64,000 bases of DNA, from assembly GCA_018894105.1 (NCBI GenBank), contig CM032123.1, forward strand, positions 1,365,001 through 1,429,000. Reading direction: 5' to 3'. The position numbers were made by a program, and so were the translations under genes. Below are positions 26,356-37,918 of the stretch, piece by piece. Each line of letters opens with the position of its first letter. The first letter of the stretch is position 1. The DNA comes from Jacaranda mimosifolia (taxonomy: Eukaryota > Streptophyta > Magnoliopsida > Lamiales > Bignoniaceae). The notes under the pieces were generated by a model, which saw nothing but the letters and a program-made list of their open reading frames with translations, was not told the origin of the DNA and searched no databases.

Positions 26356-27450
26356 AAATATTTTCTATGTAACTAAAAAAGGTTCATTAATCAATAAGTA
26401 CACAAAAAATGCCTCCAAATGTGATGGCTTAACTGCTCAGAGATTCCTCTTTTACGCTTTTTGAGAAAAGCGTGTTTGGTTGATTACAACAACAAACTTT
26501 GTTGTCTTTGTCCCACATGTTGTCTTCACAACCAAATTAACTTTAATATAAAATTCTTAGTACTAATTATAAGCCAATAATAGTATAGCTTGGAAGTGAG
26601 ATAATAAGAATAATGGGCAATATGCTACCTGCCAACACGTGAAAAGACTTATGTTTGAACTTTGAACCAACACAACACATCAAAGATCAAATGTGGGCCA
26701 AAGATTAATAGAGGGGAATTTTCACACACAATGCAATCTTGAGGAACCCTCATATGTGAATCCAATTTGGGGTGCTAATTAATTACTAGGTACTTCTAGC
26801 ATTTATGTGCAACAAGTTGCTGCATCCTTTTGAGAATTTGTGATATTTTGACTAGTGCTATAGTAATTTTTTTTAAATCATTTTTCGTCATTTTATGTGA
26901 TTTTGTGGTAATAAGGTAAGAGTAAATCGCTGTCGAATTTTAAAATAATTATGATTTTTTATTTATTATATAAGCATGTGGGTCTTTTTCGTATGCATAG
27001 TTACTATTGTTTCATAATTTGATGTCTTGAAATTTTCTAAAAATAATCTATTATTATAGATGTATGGAGTCTAGAGGTTTCATGCTGTTCGGATGTACTA
27101 ATGGATTCAATGGTATGAGAAAAGGGATATTCCTGCAGTAGCAAATGTTATTCGTATTGCAGTAGATCAAAGTTATAAGAGTAAAAGTCATGACAAAAAA
27201 TTTCAATTTCAAAAGAGATGCAACATGACAAACTACTTATAGAAACAGTATAGTATTAATTTTTATGTAGTTAGTAGACCTAGTGGAGGTGCTTGGTATG
27301 TCATCAAACTAGCTCATAAACAAGATTTGATGTATCAAAATTAAGTTAATGACCACTTAGAAGAGGTTGAGAAATGTTGATGGGGGTTATAGCTTTAAGG
27401 CCAATTGAAAATTGATTGAAGGTGATTGACACAATATACGTGGTTCCAAA
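26356..27450. other. Intergenic spacer, no gene recognised
   Basis: AT-rich sequence with many stops in all frames. Around 27090-27400 the composition is slightly more balanced and could be a worn transposon remnant, but no domain is recognisable. Confidence 0.4.
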
Positions 27451-27459
27451 GATTGGCAA

Positions 27460-28030
27460 TTTAGGGGTGCTCAAAATCAAATCGATCCGAACAAAATCGA
27501 AAAGAATTGAAAATCAATTAATTTTTATTTTTTTTTTGGTCTAAAAATTGAAAAATCAAACGGTTTGGTTAGGTTTTCGATTGACAAAGTCAGAATCAAA
27601 CTGAACCAAATCGAACCGATAATATATTACTAAAATTTCTATTTTTATATGTTTTCCAAAAAATACCTCAATTTTTTACTTATTTCTCTCCCACCCAAGC
27701 TCAATTTTTAACTTAATTGTCTCTTATCTTTCTTAGAATATGTTTTCCTTTTAATGGTAAAAGAAAATGTCCATATGTTGCTCACAAAATGATTTTTGCA
27801 AGTGAATTTATAGGAGAAATGTAATAGATTTTGTTTCATCTATATTTGAAAATTAAAATTAAGAAAAATAAAAAAATCGAACCAAACGAAACTGAATTTG
27901 ATTGATTTGGTTTGATTCGATTTTTCATATTAAACCAAATTGAATAGTTGGTCTTATATCAAAACCAATTGATTTAGTTCGATTGAGATTTTTCTCAAAA
28001 TCGAACCAAACCGCACCGTGAATACCACTA
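27460..28030. mobile_element. hAT-like non-autonomous element (AACCGAACC-rich)
   Basis: The left end carries TAGGGGTGCTCA and the right end TGAATACCACTA, imperfect inverted repeats. The flanks ATTGGCAA (27452-27459) and ATTGGCAT (28031-28038) form a near-perfect 8-bp target-site duplication. Subterminal regions are packed with AATCGAACCAAA and GATTTGGTTTGATTC words, the typical arrangement of short transposase-binding repeats. Confidence 0.7.
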
Positions 28031-28922
28031 ATTGGCATGGTGCCCATCACTTTACCTTATTTGAAACTTTTCATCCCAATTCTTGATCTTCTTTTGTTTC
28101 AACATACTTTAAAAAAAAAAAAAAAAAAACCCACTATCACTTGACATGGGGAATTTTTCATTGATAATCATCCTCAACCTTAAGCCATCAAAGTAGAATT
28201 AAATCTCTTGAAAACTTATAATTTTGATAATTTATTTTGACTTGAAATGATCAATACTTGAAGATTTTCTTTTTCTTCTAAATTTGAGCCAAAAATTAAT
28301 GTCATATTATTAAATATGTTATCACAAACCATTAAGTTATAATTCTAACTTTACAACTACACCAAACAATGGCAACTAATTATTCCACCAACTATTATTC
28401 TCATAATAACTTTAAAACAATAACAGTATTCTATTGCCATATGCACCAAACAAAATGAATGCAAATTAAAATCAACACTGCAGAAAAAGAAAAGAAAAAG
28501 TAATTTTCATTGTATATAAACAAAAATAGATACTCGAAATCCTTAAACTTTCCGTATGCAATAACCCATCCGCCTACCAGGGGAAGTTGAAGAGGAAGAA
28601 GTGGGTCCAGATTCCAGAATCCCAAGAGTAAAAAGCATGGCTGATCATAATAACTTGAACAGAAGCAGCGCTTTCTCCATCCAATGTTTGGTGGGCAGAG
28701 ACAGTGCTGCAGGCTAGTGACTCCCTGACATCTGACTGCTGCTGAAAATGTTGAAAAGCTAACCAGAAACTACCCAAAAGAATCATTACAAAAGATTAAC
28801 CACCGGAAGAGACGGCCAGTTTTATACCAACCTGTTTTTTTAGTTTCATGAGTTCTCAGGATGGCAGAATGATAAACTAAAGTGAAAAAGGAAGAGTCTT
28901 GGAAGTCTGGTTCTCTGAGGGA

Positions 28923-31900
28923 ATGACTCAGATGGAGGTTAAGAGCAGCGAAGAGAGCTCCGGCAGGCGGACGGTGGTGGTTGGGGTGAAGCTGGATTCG
29001 CAGAGCAGAGAGATGCTGACATGGGCTCTGTTGAAAGTTGTTCGGGCTGGTGATCGTGTGATTGCGGTTCATGTTCTTGACAGTAATGGTAAACAGTAAA
29101 CTTTTCTTTTTCTAATTTGGGTTTTGGTTATGGGGGTGAAATGGGATAGCTACAAATATGAGAGAATTCATCAAATTCTTGATATCTGCTAAACTAACCA
29201 GAAAAGTAGCTGTTTTAGCTTCATTTTTTCTTTGGTTTAATTCCCTTTAGTTGTTTTTAGTTGGTGTTCTCTAAGTTTCAATTGTGAGTTTAATACATTT
29301 GGTGAAATGGGGTTGTGCAGAAACTGTGGATCGTGACGGGAAATCATCATCCCTTCTCTCTCTGGTTAAAACATTTGACTCAATTTTCACAGTTTATGAA
29401 GGCTTCTGTAATCTGAAACAGGTTAATTTGTTTCCAATTATTATCATTTTTCTCAAACTTTTGTTTCTGGGAATCACTGTTTATTTACTATGTATAACTA
29501 ATTATCTGGTGGAATCAAAGTGTAAAGATGGGGTTTTTCTGTCAATGCTGCAGGTAGATCTCAAACTAAAGATCTGTAGAGGTTCATCAGCTCGGAAAAT
29601 TCTTGTTCGTGAAGCCAAATCTTACACTGCAAATGAGGTTATTATGGGAACTTCACAAAATCATCATACAATTCGGTCATCCGCCTCTGTTGCTAAATAC
29701 TGTGCGAAAAAGTTGTCCAAGGAATGTTCAGTTTTAGCTGTCAATAATGGGAAGATTGTCTTTCATAGAGAATCCAATTCAGTCCCTCATGTTAGCTCTA
29801 AAGGTAGTTCTTTCATTCATATTTAAGTCAGCCCACAATTCTGTAACTGAGATGCTTATCAGAAATCTTGTGATTTTGCTTGAGCAGAAACCCGTCGTAA
29901 TGGTTTCCTCAGTGCCCTTCAGAGATCACTTAGTAAGAACACTAAAGTACTTAATGATGGCCATGGAGCAAAGCCAGAATTGACATGGGATAAAGAAACC
30001 TGTGGTAAATCTGACTTGGAGTTAGCTGAATGGAACTGTTCAATTTGTTCAACAGGCTCATTGTCACCCTATAATTCTTGTTCCCAATCAACTAAGGAGC
30101 CTTCAAATGATGACAAGAAAAAGAATACATTGGCTTTAGTACCAGGAAAGAAGCTAGAGGCTGCATCAGTTTCAATTTCACAGTTGTTGAAAGAATTATC
30201 TCAACTGAAACCTGGTTGGCCACTTGTTTGTCAGAAAACCTTATCAAATACAAAATCCACATATAATTCCCACGTGCAGCAGATGCCTATGGTTCGATGG
30301 GCAATGCGACTCCCACGTAGACATTTTCTGTCTATTGAGAATTTAGCTAGAAAAGATGGTAATTCTGATTGTGATCAAGATCAGTCCTCTGAACTAGATG
30401 GAGAAAGTGGTGCAATTGTTCCTGTTGGGAATGAGACTGTTTCTGTTCCATTATCACCAGACTGCATCTCAAGAACCTTAACAGAAGAACTAGAGGGCCT
30501 TCATGAGAAGTACTCAGCCACTTGCAGATTGTTTAAATACCAAGAACTGATCTCAGCAACATCTAATTTTAGCCCAGGTTGTTCCATCTTTACTTAAAAT
30601 GGTTAAATTTTATGCTATCTTAGTTGACCATCTTTTGAACTTGTGAAATTCCAGAGAATATGGTAGGTAAAGGAGGCAGCAGCCAGGTCTACAGAGGTTA
30701 CCTTCCTGATGGCAAAGAACTTGCTGTGAAGATTTTAAATCCATCTGATGATGCTTTGAAAGAGTTTATTCAAGAAATTGAGATCGTCACTTCTTTACAT
30801 CACAAAAACATCATTTCACTTTTCGGATTCTGTTTTGAGGACAATAATCTGCTCTTGGTATATGATTTCCTATCGAGAGGAAGCCTTGAAGAGAATCTCC
30901 ATGGTATCAACTAAAATAATTTCATTAGTGGTTTCTTTAGATACATTTGAGTCTCAAGGAAATTGAAAACTGTGAACCAGGTGATAAAAAGGGACCACTC
31001 GGATTTGTATGGAGTGAGAGATATAAGGTGGCTGTTGCTATAGCTGAGGCTTTGGACTATCTCCATAACAGAGAAGCTCAACCTGTTATTCACAGGGATG
31101 TTAAGTCATCAAATATACTTCTATCTAACGATTTTGAGCCACAGGTGATGTTATAATAATAATCAGAAAGAAGTTTGATTTCTCCAACTTATATCCTCAC
31201 TTATATTTGTACATTTTGATAATTCTTCAGCTTTCTGATTTTGGACTTGCTAAATGGGTACCTGCAACCTCATCTCACATTACCTGCACCGATGTTTCTG
31301 GCACTTTTGGGTCAGTAGACTTTGTTGTTTGAAATCATTTCTAGTGCAGACTTTCTTGCTAACACTTTGGTCTGCACAGATACTTGGCTCCTGAGTATTT
31401 CATGTACGGCAAAGTAAATGAGAAGATTGATGTTTATGCGTATGGAGTAGTTCTACTAGAGCTGCTGTCTGGAAGAAAGCCTATAAGCAATGATTTTCCA
31501 AAGGGCCAAGAGAGCCTTATTATGTGGGTATGTACTCTGTGCTCATTGGATTGATAAGAAGCCATTAAATTTGACCAAAAGAATTCACAAGAATTCATGA
31601 TTTTACAGGCAAAGCCAATTTTAAATTCTGAGAAGTTTGCCAGATTGCTGGATCCAAATTTGGGCAATAGTTATGATCTTGAACAAGTGGAGAGGATGGT
31701 TCTATCTGCTTCACTCTGCATCCGACGTGCCCCACGAGCTCGGCCCCGAATGAGCCTTGTAAGTCATCACCCTTCTTTGAGGTGTCTTTCAAAACAAAAC
31801 CTTTCATCAGCGCATTTTGACAAAACAATACCTCAACTCCATATTTGGCTATGGATTTGGTCATCATCAGAACACACGAAAGTTTCAATTTAGTACAAAT

Positions 31901-32196
31901 TCTTCTTCTTGCAGGTTCTAAAGCTTCTCCAAGGTGATGACGAGGTAATGAAGTGGGCTAGGTTGCAAGTGAAAGCTCCTGAAGGGACAGGCACAAAGCC
32001 AGAAGATGCTAATGCTGTGGAAGGAGCAGATGCATTAGAAGATGAAACCTTTTCACAATCTAATATCCAATCCCACCTGAACTTGGCATTGCTTGGTGTG
32101 GATGAAGATTCACTCTCTGAAAGCAGCATTGAGCAAAGTGTTTCTTTGGAAGATTATCTCAGAGGCAGGTGGAGCCATTCCTCTAGCTTCGACTAA
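28923..32196 (+). CDS. USP-domain receptor-like cytoplasmic protein kinase
   Basis: Ten exons join in phase: 28923-29088, 29321-29421, 29554-29803, 29888-30577, 30655-30903, 30981-31144, 31231-31310, 31380-31527, 31609-31758, 31915-32196; 759 aa. Residues about 17-155 form a universal-stress-protein-like domain (VVVGVKLDSQS, then VIMGTS and SVAKYCAKKL). A polar linker precedes the kinase domain (about 403-665) with GKGGSSQVYRG, K428 in AVKI, HRDVKSSN at 523, DFG at 543 and APEY at 570, so all catalytic residues are present and it is an RD kinase. No signal peptide or membrane segment is seen. The organisation matches Arabidopsis AT1G21590/AT1G77280. The substrate is unknown. ATG at 28932 is an alternative start. 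A likely AATAAA poly(A) signal is at 32373-32378. Confidence 0.9.
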
Positions 32197-32372
32197 CCGT
32201 AATTCTATCAAAATGCAGGCCAAGTTCTGCTCTGAGTGATTCTTTTGTGCATATTCCCTTATGTAATTCTGTTGATGGGCTTGGATTTGGGGTTGTTTGT
32301 GTATTTCTCATTCCTCCTCCTTTCCTTCGTAGTTGTGAAGGCTAAGACTGTATAGGATAGAATCTCACTTCG

Positions 32373-32378
32373 AATAAA
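32373..32378 (+). terminator. Putative poly(A) signal of the kinase gene
   Basis: AATAAA about 180 bp after the stop codon. Inferred from position. Confidence 0.45.
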
Positions 32379-32763
32379 AAGTTTGATGTATTGTGTTTCT
32401 TAGAGCCTCCTCTTAAATGTGTATTGTACAAGAGGAAAGAATATAGTTTGGAGTGGAATAAATTTACATGGCGACATGCATTTTCACATTTGAATTGATG
32501 AATGATGTCTTAGACCAGAAGAAGAAGATTATGTATATAATCACTAACGATTTCTTACATGGTTGATAAATCTCAGAGATCTCATCAACTCCAGAGTCTC
32601 GAACTAAAACCAGTAATAAAAGTTCCAATTTTGGGGACAGGAACACATGCAATCACTTGCACAAAATCCACCAATCAGATTTCATCGTGTAAGACAACAC
32701 AAATCCTTCGTCTCACTCTTTACACATGGAATAACAGAAAAAAGGATCATCTATCAAGAAACC

Positions 32764-32928
32764 ATGGCTGCAGCTTCAACATATATGGCTTCTACTAGCT
32801 TCTCCATGCTAGGATGGAGAAGTGGCAAGAAAGGTCCTAGGAAAAAGTGGGCTCTTGATTTTCATTTCAACAAACAGAAATACATGAAGAAGTTCAGAAA
32901 ACAGAAGCAGAAGATGAAGAGAGCATGA
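32764..32928 (+). CDS. Small basic protein, copy 1 (unknown)
   Basis: The ATG is in a good plant context (ACCATGGCT) and opens a 54-residue frame: MAAASTYMASTSFSMLGW, then a strongly basic C-terminal half rich in K, Q and R. The serine/alanine N-terminus could be a plastid or mitochondrial targeting peptide. A second copy at 35396-35566 keeps the core frame (SMLGWR.GKK, WALDF, RKQKQKMK), which argues for coding. Here the frame stops at TGA (32926-32928), where copy 2 has AGA and runs 15 residues further. I do not recognise the family; a spurious conserved frame is possible. Confidence 0.45.
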   Translation: MAAASTYMASTSFSMLGWRSGKKGPRKKWALDFHFNKQKYMKKFRKQKQKMKRA

Positions 32929-33065
32929 AGCAGTAACAGCAGTAATAATATTTCCTCACAATCTGTTTCATAGAAACAGGCAAATTCTAGCAGTAGAACA
33001 AGTTCTTTACAAAAAATGGTCAGACGAGGAGATTTTCCATGTTTCAGATCCTGATCTCCATATGC

Positions 33066-33160
33066 CAGAAGTTGTTGTAGAGAACCTGTTCTGCTGCTGG
33101 AACTTGTCTGACTATGGAGGTTGAAGATGCTGGCCTTATTCATCTGCAAGAGATAATTGC
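33066..33160 (-). pseudogene. Fragment resembling exon 2 of the acidic-protein gene
   Basis: On the minus strand an acceptor-like TTGCAG is followed by a frame starting MNKASIFNLHSQ. It aligns with the start of exon 2 of the gene at 35698-37918 (TATGCAG, then MNEDSISNLGGR). Together with the copied small ORF just before it, this indicates a duplicated block with about 1.1 kb missing from the middle. Confidence 0.5.
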
Positions 33161-33355
33161 ACTTTTTCACCATTTATTTCATCTTTTATTTCAATTGTTG
33201 TATACTGATTATCAATTAACTAATTTTATAAAAAAATATTTAACATATATTATATATCTATGCAATGAAATAGGAAATGAAATATAAAATAGAACATGTG
33301 ATCTAAATTAGAGAACGCTTTGGACTCCTCTATTCCATTCTCTATTTTATCTCCT

Positions 33356-33910
33356 TAGGGCTTATTTACTTTGAAGGATGAGGCAGGATGAAAGCCCACA
33401 TCCTGCCTCATCCCATGTTTACTTTGAATGATTTGAGCCTTGTACAAAGCTGTCGGCCCTGCCATTGAACTGACAAAATGAGTGATGAGTCATCCCACCA
33501 TTGAAGTGGGATGGTTTAATCACTTGATTGGCGCCGCAACTTCAAATAATTTTCGGTTGCAGCGCCAATCAAAAAATTTAAAAATAATTACAAAAATTTA
33601 AATATTAACAATATATTTATATTAAAATAATTAAAAGAAAAATCGATATATATAATTTGTGTAAAGATATTGTATTGGAATAGAGAAAAAATAATTTCTT
33701 TAAGCTAAATAGAAAAAAGAAGAATAGTTGGATTTTGTATTAACATGGAGAAAATTTAAAATGTTTATGCTAAATAAAAAAGATTTTAACTGGCGATACT
33801 TTAGTCTTTTATAATTTATCCAAGTTTTATAATTCATGTTTATGTATATATTCTCAATACAATAATTCAATTTTATCATTCATATCATCCCACAAAGTAA
33901 ACATCCAATT
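33356..33910. mobile_element. Non-autonomous element with inner hairpin
   Basis: Ends form inverted repeats (GCTTATTTACTTTGAAGGATGA left; TCATCCCACAAAGTAAACATCC right). Inside, 33526-33570 is a hairpin with 15-bp arms (GATTGGCGCCGCAAC and GTTGCAGCGCCAATC, one mismatch) around a 15-base loop. No target-site duplication was established and nothing is encoded. Confidence 0.5.
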
Positions 33911-34400
33911 AAAAATATAAAATTATCTACTCTTCATCCTTCATTTCATTCTATCCTTCATTAAAAATGTAAAATTATCTAAAATATATATTTATATACT
34001 CATTTAAAAATATACCGAATATAATGTTCTGATATATTTTTTCCTTATTATTTATTGTCTATTTTCTAAAATTATAAATTTAGAATTAACGATCTTGACA
34101 TTCTACAATTTATTCAAATATGAAATATCTTTAAATTTAACATTTTCACATAAAATATCCAATTTATATTAGTTAATAATAAATTTTCTTTCTTAAAATA
34201 TTAAGAATGATACTATTTGTTTTTCAATCACATAAAGTAAAATGAATATTATTCTAAAATATTTAAATATTAAAATTATTTTTAATGCATCACATCAGGA
34301 ACATATCAGCACATATATATATTTGATAAGATGAGAGAATGAAAAATATATGAATCAAGTGAAATATTGAGTAGAAATGGAGATGGTAAGGTGGACATTT

Positions 34401-34708
34401 GCCCATTCGGTTTCATTTACATACTCCATTTTCTCATTTTCTATCATTTTATAAATGAAATATATCACTTTTATACATTTTCACCCTACATCATTTTCAG
34501 TTTTAAAATATATTCGCCAATAACATATATATCTTCTCTTTATTCTATTATTTTTATCTCTCTTCACCTACAACTTATTAAAATCAATATAATTATTACT
34601 TTTCAATAATCTATCCAAATACAAACTCATTTTCAACTCATTTTTACTAAATAATTTATCAAATTTTAAAAATAATGAATATAAAAATGAAAATAAAACC
34701 AAACGGGC
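34401..34708 (+). mobile_element. Tourist-like MITE (TTTGGTTTTATTTTC family)
   Basis: Left end GCCCATTCGGTTTCATTT, right end AAAATAAAACCAAACGGGC. The interior (ATATCTTCTCTTTATTCTATT, in part, and AATCAATATAATTATTA) is shared with the full copy at 52081-52446. Confidence 0.65.
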
Positions 34709-34843
34709 AGGGTGTAGGGTTTCTTTTTTTAAGGTGTTTTAAATATGGAGTTATCGAGTATTAAATTAAGTATTTTGAGAGTTAAAATTGAAGAATGTAG
34801 AACACCATTTTGTTTCATTCAAAAAGTTGAAAAATATTTTTGG

Positions 34844-34848
<5 letters not shown>

Positions 34849-34875
<27 letters not shown>
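34849..34875. repeat. (CA)n microsatellite
   Basis: About 13 CA units in a row. Confidence 0.9.
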
Positions 34876-35362
34876 CATAGCCTAAATCATTAGTTTGATG
34901 AATGATTTCTCACATTAGAAGAAGATTATGTAATTATTAATGATATCAAAAGTCCAGTCATTTTGAATCTTTGGCGAACCATCACAAATACAACTTACCT
35001 ATATTTGAATGAAAATGCCGTGTGATCCACCACAACCAATGGGAGGGTGTTGCTATACATATGAGGAGGCCACACTCGCATACAGCTGACTCCTTTTCAA
35101 TAAAAGAGTAAGGCCAAACCACTCAACCAATTTTAGACAGATGGACAAATGGCAATGGGCCTCCAACCCGATCCATTCTAAGACTAGGATTGGTACAACC
35201 GAAATTACTTCGGCCCCAACGTCGCCGCGCAACTGGCCTCAAACAATAACACTTATCCAGAAGTTCTTAAAGGACTGAGGATCCAATCCATTTTCCTTTC
35301 ATTCAAAATTTCTGAAAACCAGACTCAAGCTGGAAAAGGGACAATGAAAGCAAAACCATAAA

Positions 35363-35388
35363 GAAGCCGTGGCCGCGGCCACGGCTTC
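35363..35388. repeat. 26-bp perfect palindrome at a lost start codon
   Basis: The sequence from GAAGCCGTGGCCG to its exact mirror CGGCCACGGCTTC is self-complementary over all 26 bases with no loop, and is very GC-rich in AT-rich surroundings. It lies where copy 1 of the small ORF has its ATG; here that codon reads GTG. Confidence 0.9.
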
Positions 35389-35395
35389 CACATGT

Positions 35396-35566
35396 ATGGC
35401 CTCTACCAGCTACTCCATGCTGGGATGGAGAGGTGGGAAGAAAGAACTTGGAGAAAAGTGGGCTCTTGATTTTCAGCTCAACAAGTTAAGAAAACAGAAA
35501 CAGAAGATGAAGAAAACAAGAAGCAGAAACAGCAGTAATAATATTTCCTCAGAATCTGTTTCATAA
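35396..35566 (+). CDS. Small basic protein, copy 2 (start shifted)
   Basis: Duplicate of the ORF at 32764. The upstream ATG is replaced by GTG in a palindrome, but an in-frame ATG at 35396 gives 56 residues: MASTSYSMLGWRGG, then a basic segment (RKQKQKMKK) and a serine/asparagine tail. The block of similarity continues past the stop, to about 35685. It overlaps the presumed 3' UTR of the convergent minus-strand gene that ends at 35698. It may be functional from the second ATG or may be a pseudogene. Confidence 0.4.
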   Translation: MASTSYSMLGWRGGKKELGEKWALDFQLNKLRKQKQKMKKTRSRNSSNNISSESVS

Positions 35567-35697
35567 AAACAGGCAAATTCTAGCAGTAGAACAAGTTCTT
35601 TACAACAACCTGGATTCAGAAACAGTCAGATGAAGAGATTTTCCCTGTTTTTTGGATCCTGATCTTCATATACCAAGAAAAGCCAGGATAAGAAGTC

Positions 35698-37918
35698 TTA
35701 ACAAGATTCTGGGTTTATAGCAAGGCATTCTGCATCATTCCAAGGTCGGAATGATCCATCCTGCACAAAATTCTGGTATAAAGACAACAAAAATTATGTC
35801 AGAATATGGAATAAGGTGTAACAGAACATGTTAGAGAAAATAAAATAATTGATGAAATGGATCTTTTCATCTACCCATAATCACATAATTCATTATGTCA
35901 TGTAAGCATGTGATTCAAGGAGAAGAAACTCTAGCCAAGATAACTACATATAAACCTTGAAAAACAAGCTACTGACCTGAAGCCAAAAGAAGAACCCTCG
36001 TAAAAGGTTCAACCTTCTTGGTTTATCATCTTTGAATCGTGAGAGCTGTCTGCTTAAATCTGCATTCAATAAAGATATAAAATATCATACTAATTACAAG
36101 GAAAAAGTCACATGCCAAAAGAACAACCATATAAATCTCAAAAAGAGTAAAGGACGGCTTCTTAACTAACAAACCAGAGCAATTGAAGACATCAATTAAG
36201 TGCACATAAGAACCCTCGAAAATTAGGAAATAAGAGAGTAAGAGATGGACATTGCAAACTACACATCACTTCTTTTATATCATTTTTCTTAGAGTAGGTT
36301 GACTAAGAAACATCTCAAGCCATTCAAAAGGCAGGAATTGCTCTTTTAAGTACCTAGTTTTAAATTTTCTATTATGTCCCTGTACTTGAAAGTATTTTCA
36401 AAATAAATGAAATAGTTCCATAAAAGAGAGTGAAAAATGAAAAAGGCACATTTCCAAGCTTCCTCATGGCATAAGTCTAACCAGTAACCAGAGAATAATG
36501 AACCCAAGAAGCTTAGGCCTAACTGGTAAATAACCCAGAAGGTCACCCATGACTTTCGAACATAAAAGGTAATGAGATATAGCAATGCCATACAAGAACC
36601 TCAAGGTCTTCAACTAACCAGGGTAGTGATCGAGATAGGACTTTCCATCTTTGTTCATTAAGTATGATCTTTCCCTCCCATTACGCAAATCCAGATGGCG
36701 TTCTTCTGGCTTACGAAATTCAATATCTAGCCAAAGGTTATCATACTCCTCTTGCTTAAAGGGTTTTCTAAGAAGAGCGATAAGCTGGTGCCTAAATTCA
36801 GATTGTATTGTTCGACCACCGAGGTTCGAGATGCTGTCCTCATTCATCTGCATAAGTGAGATCATGTAAAATCAACAATTCGATAGATTACGGAATTAAT
36901 TGTAGAAGGTTGCGTCAGTGGTATATGAACAGAAACATCAATTTTTAAGAACTTGAACAGAAGGTACCATAGAAGGGTTCAAACTTCCTACCTTGTGGAA
37001 CGAAGTCCTGTCTATTATTTCCACATCAGAAGAGCTCTCATCATGTTGCTTCTCTTTCTCCTGATTATTCTCTCCTTCTACCATCTCATATACCACTGTC
37101 TGACCCCCATAAGTATAAACATAATGATCATCTACAATTTTGAGAGCTTGATGGAAAGCAAGATAGTCAGGATCCGGCACCATCTCATTAGTTGAGCATT
37201 TTACATTCTCTGCATTCTTATCCTTGGCCTCATTCCTTAATTTTCTCCTAGTCGGGTTTATGGTCTTCTTAGTTGACGTAGATTGCAAATCATGCTTGCG
37301 CCGATTCTCTACGCTAGGCATCTGACTAGAAGGTCCATTCTTTTGTTTCATAGCACTCCTCAATTTCCTCCTAGGTTCCAGATTGGGTTCTGGATCACAG
37401 TCTTCATCTGAACTTTCCTCTCCTTCAAATTTAATGACCACAGGCACATCATTTTTCTCATATTCAAGTACATAAGATTTCTCATGTGCCTTCAAATGTT
37501 TTAAGAAAAGCTCATATTGAGGATCATTCTCCTCCTCAGTATCGTAATCACTATCATGCTCAAAGACATCATCCTCAGTATCACAATCATTGTTGTGCTC
37601 ACTGAAATCATCCTCAGTATCGCAATCATCATCAGCTTTTTCTCTTCGCTTTTCATGTGGTTCAGCCCTTTCTTTCTTATCATTCTCAAAGACATTATCA
37701 TTCTTTTCTCTTTGCTCTTCATGCAGCTCAGCCCTTTCTACCTTGGTTAGAATGTACAACAAAATGTTTTTGTAATCCTCATCCACCTCTTCATTTTCCT
37801 CCAGCTGTCTTCTATATTCGCACAATTTATTGTCAAAATCTAAACTCATTGCCCTAACAAGTAAGAGATCTTTATAAACACCAAGATCTTCAAATTTCTC
37901 CAATCCTTCTGGATCCAT
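35698..37918 (-). CDS. Acidic, probably nuclear protein of unknown function
   Basis: Four exons on the minus strand fit in phase: 37918-36992, 36847-36619, 36059-35977 and 35760-35698, for 433 aa. The N-terminal part is charged; residues about 60-130 carry repeated acidic units (DCDTEDD twice, DYDTEEE once) and repeated AEPHEKRREK/AELHEEQREK units. Two RRKLR-type basic clusters could be nuclear localisation signals. A C-terminal block looks most conserved in style: LLRKPF, LWLDIEFRKPE, SYLDHYPDL, RRLNLLRGFFFWLQ and FRPWND. I do not know a named family or a function. The start uses the first ATG; the frame is open slightly upstream (non-ATG). Confidence 0.75.

Noticed and set aside
29422..29553. 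Open frame through the second kinase intron
   Set aside because: Intron-like, T-rich, hydrophobic translation unrelated to USP domains; clean GT-AG borders exist.
30904..30980. Frame starting at the TTG at 30947 as kinase coding sequence
   Set aside because: Acceptors before it give wrong phase or a stop; the acceptor at 30979-30980 joins cleanly to HGDKKGPLGF.
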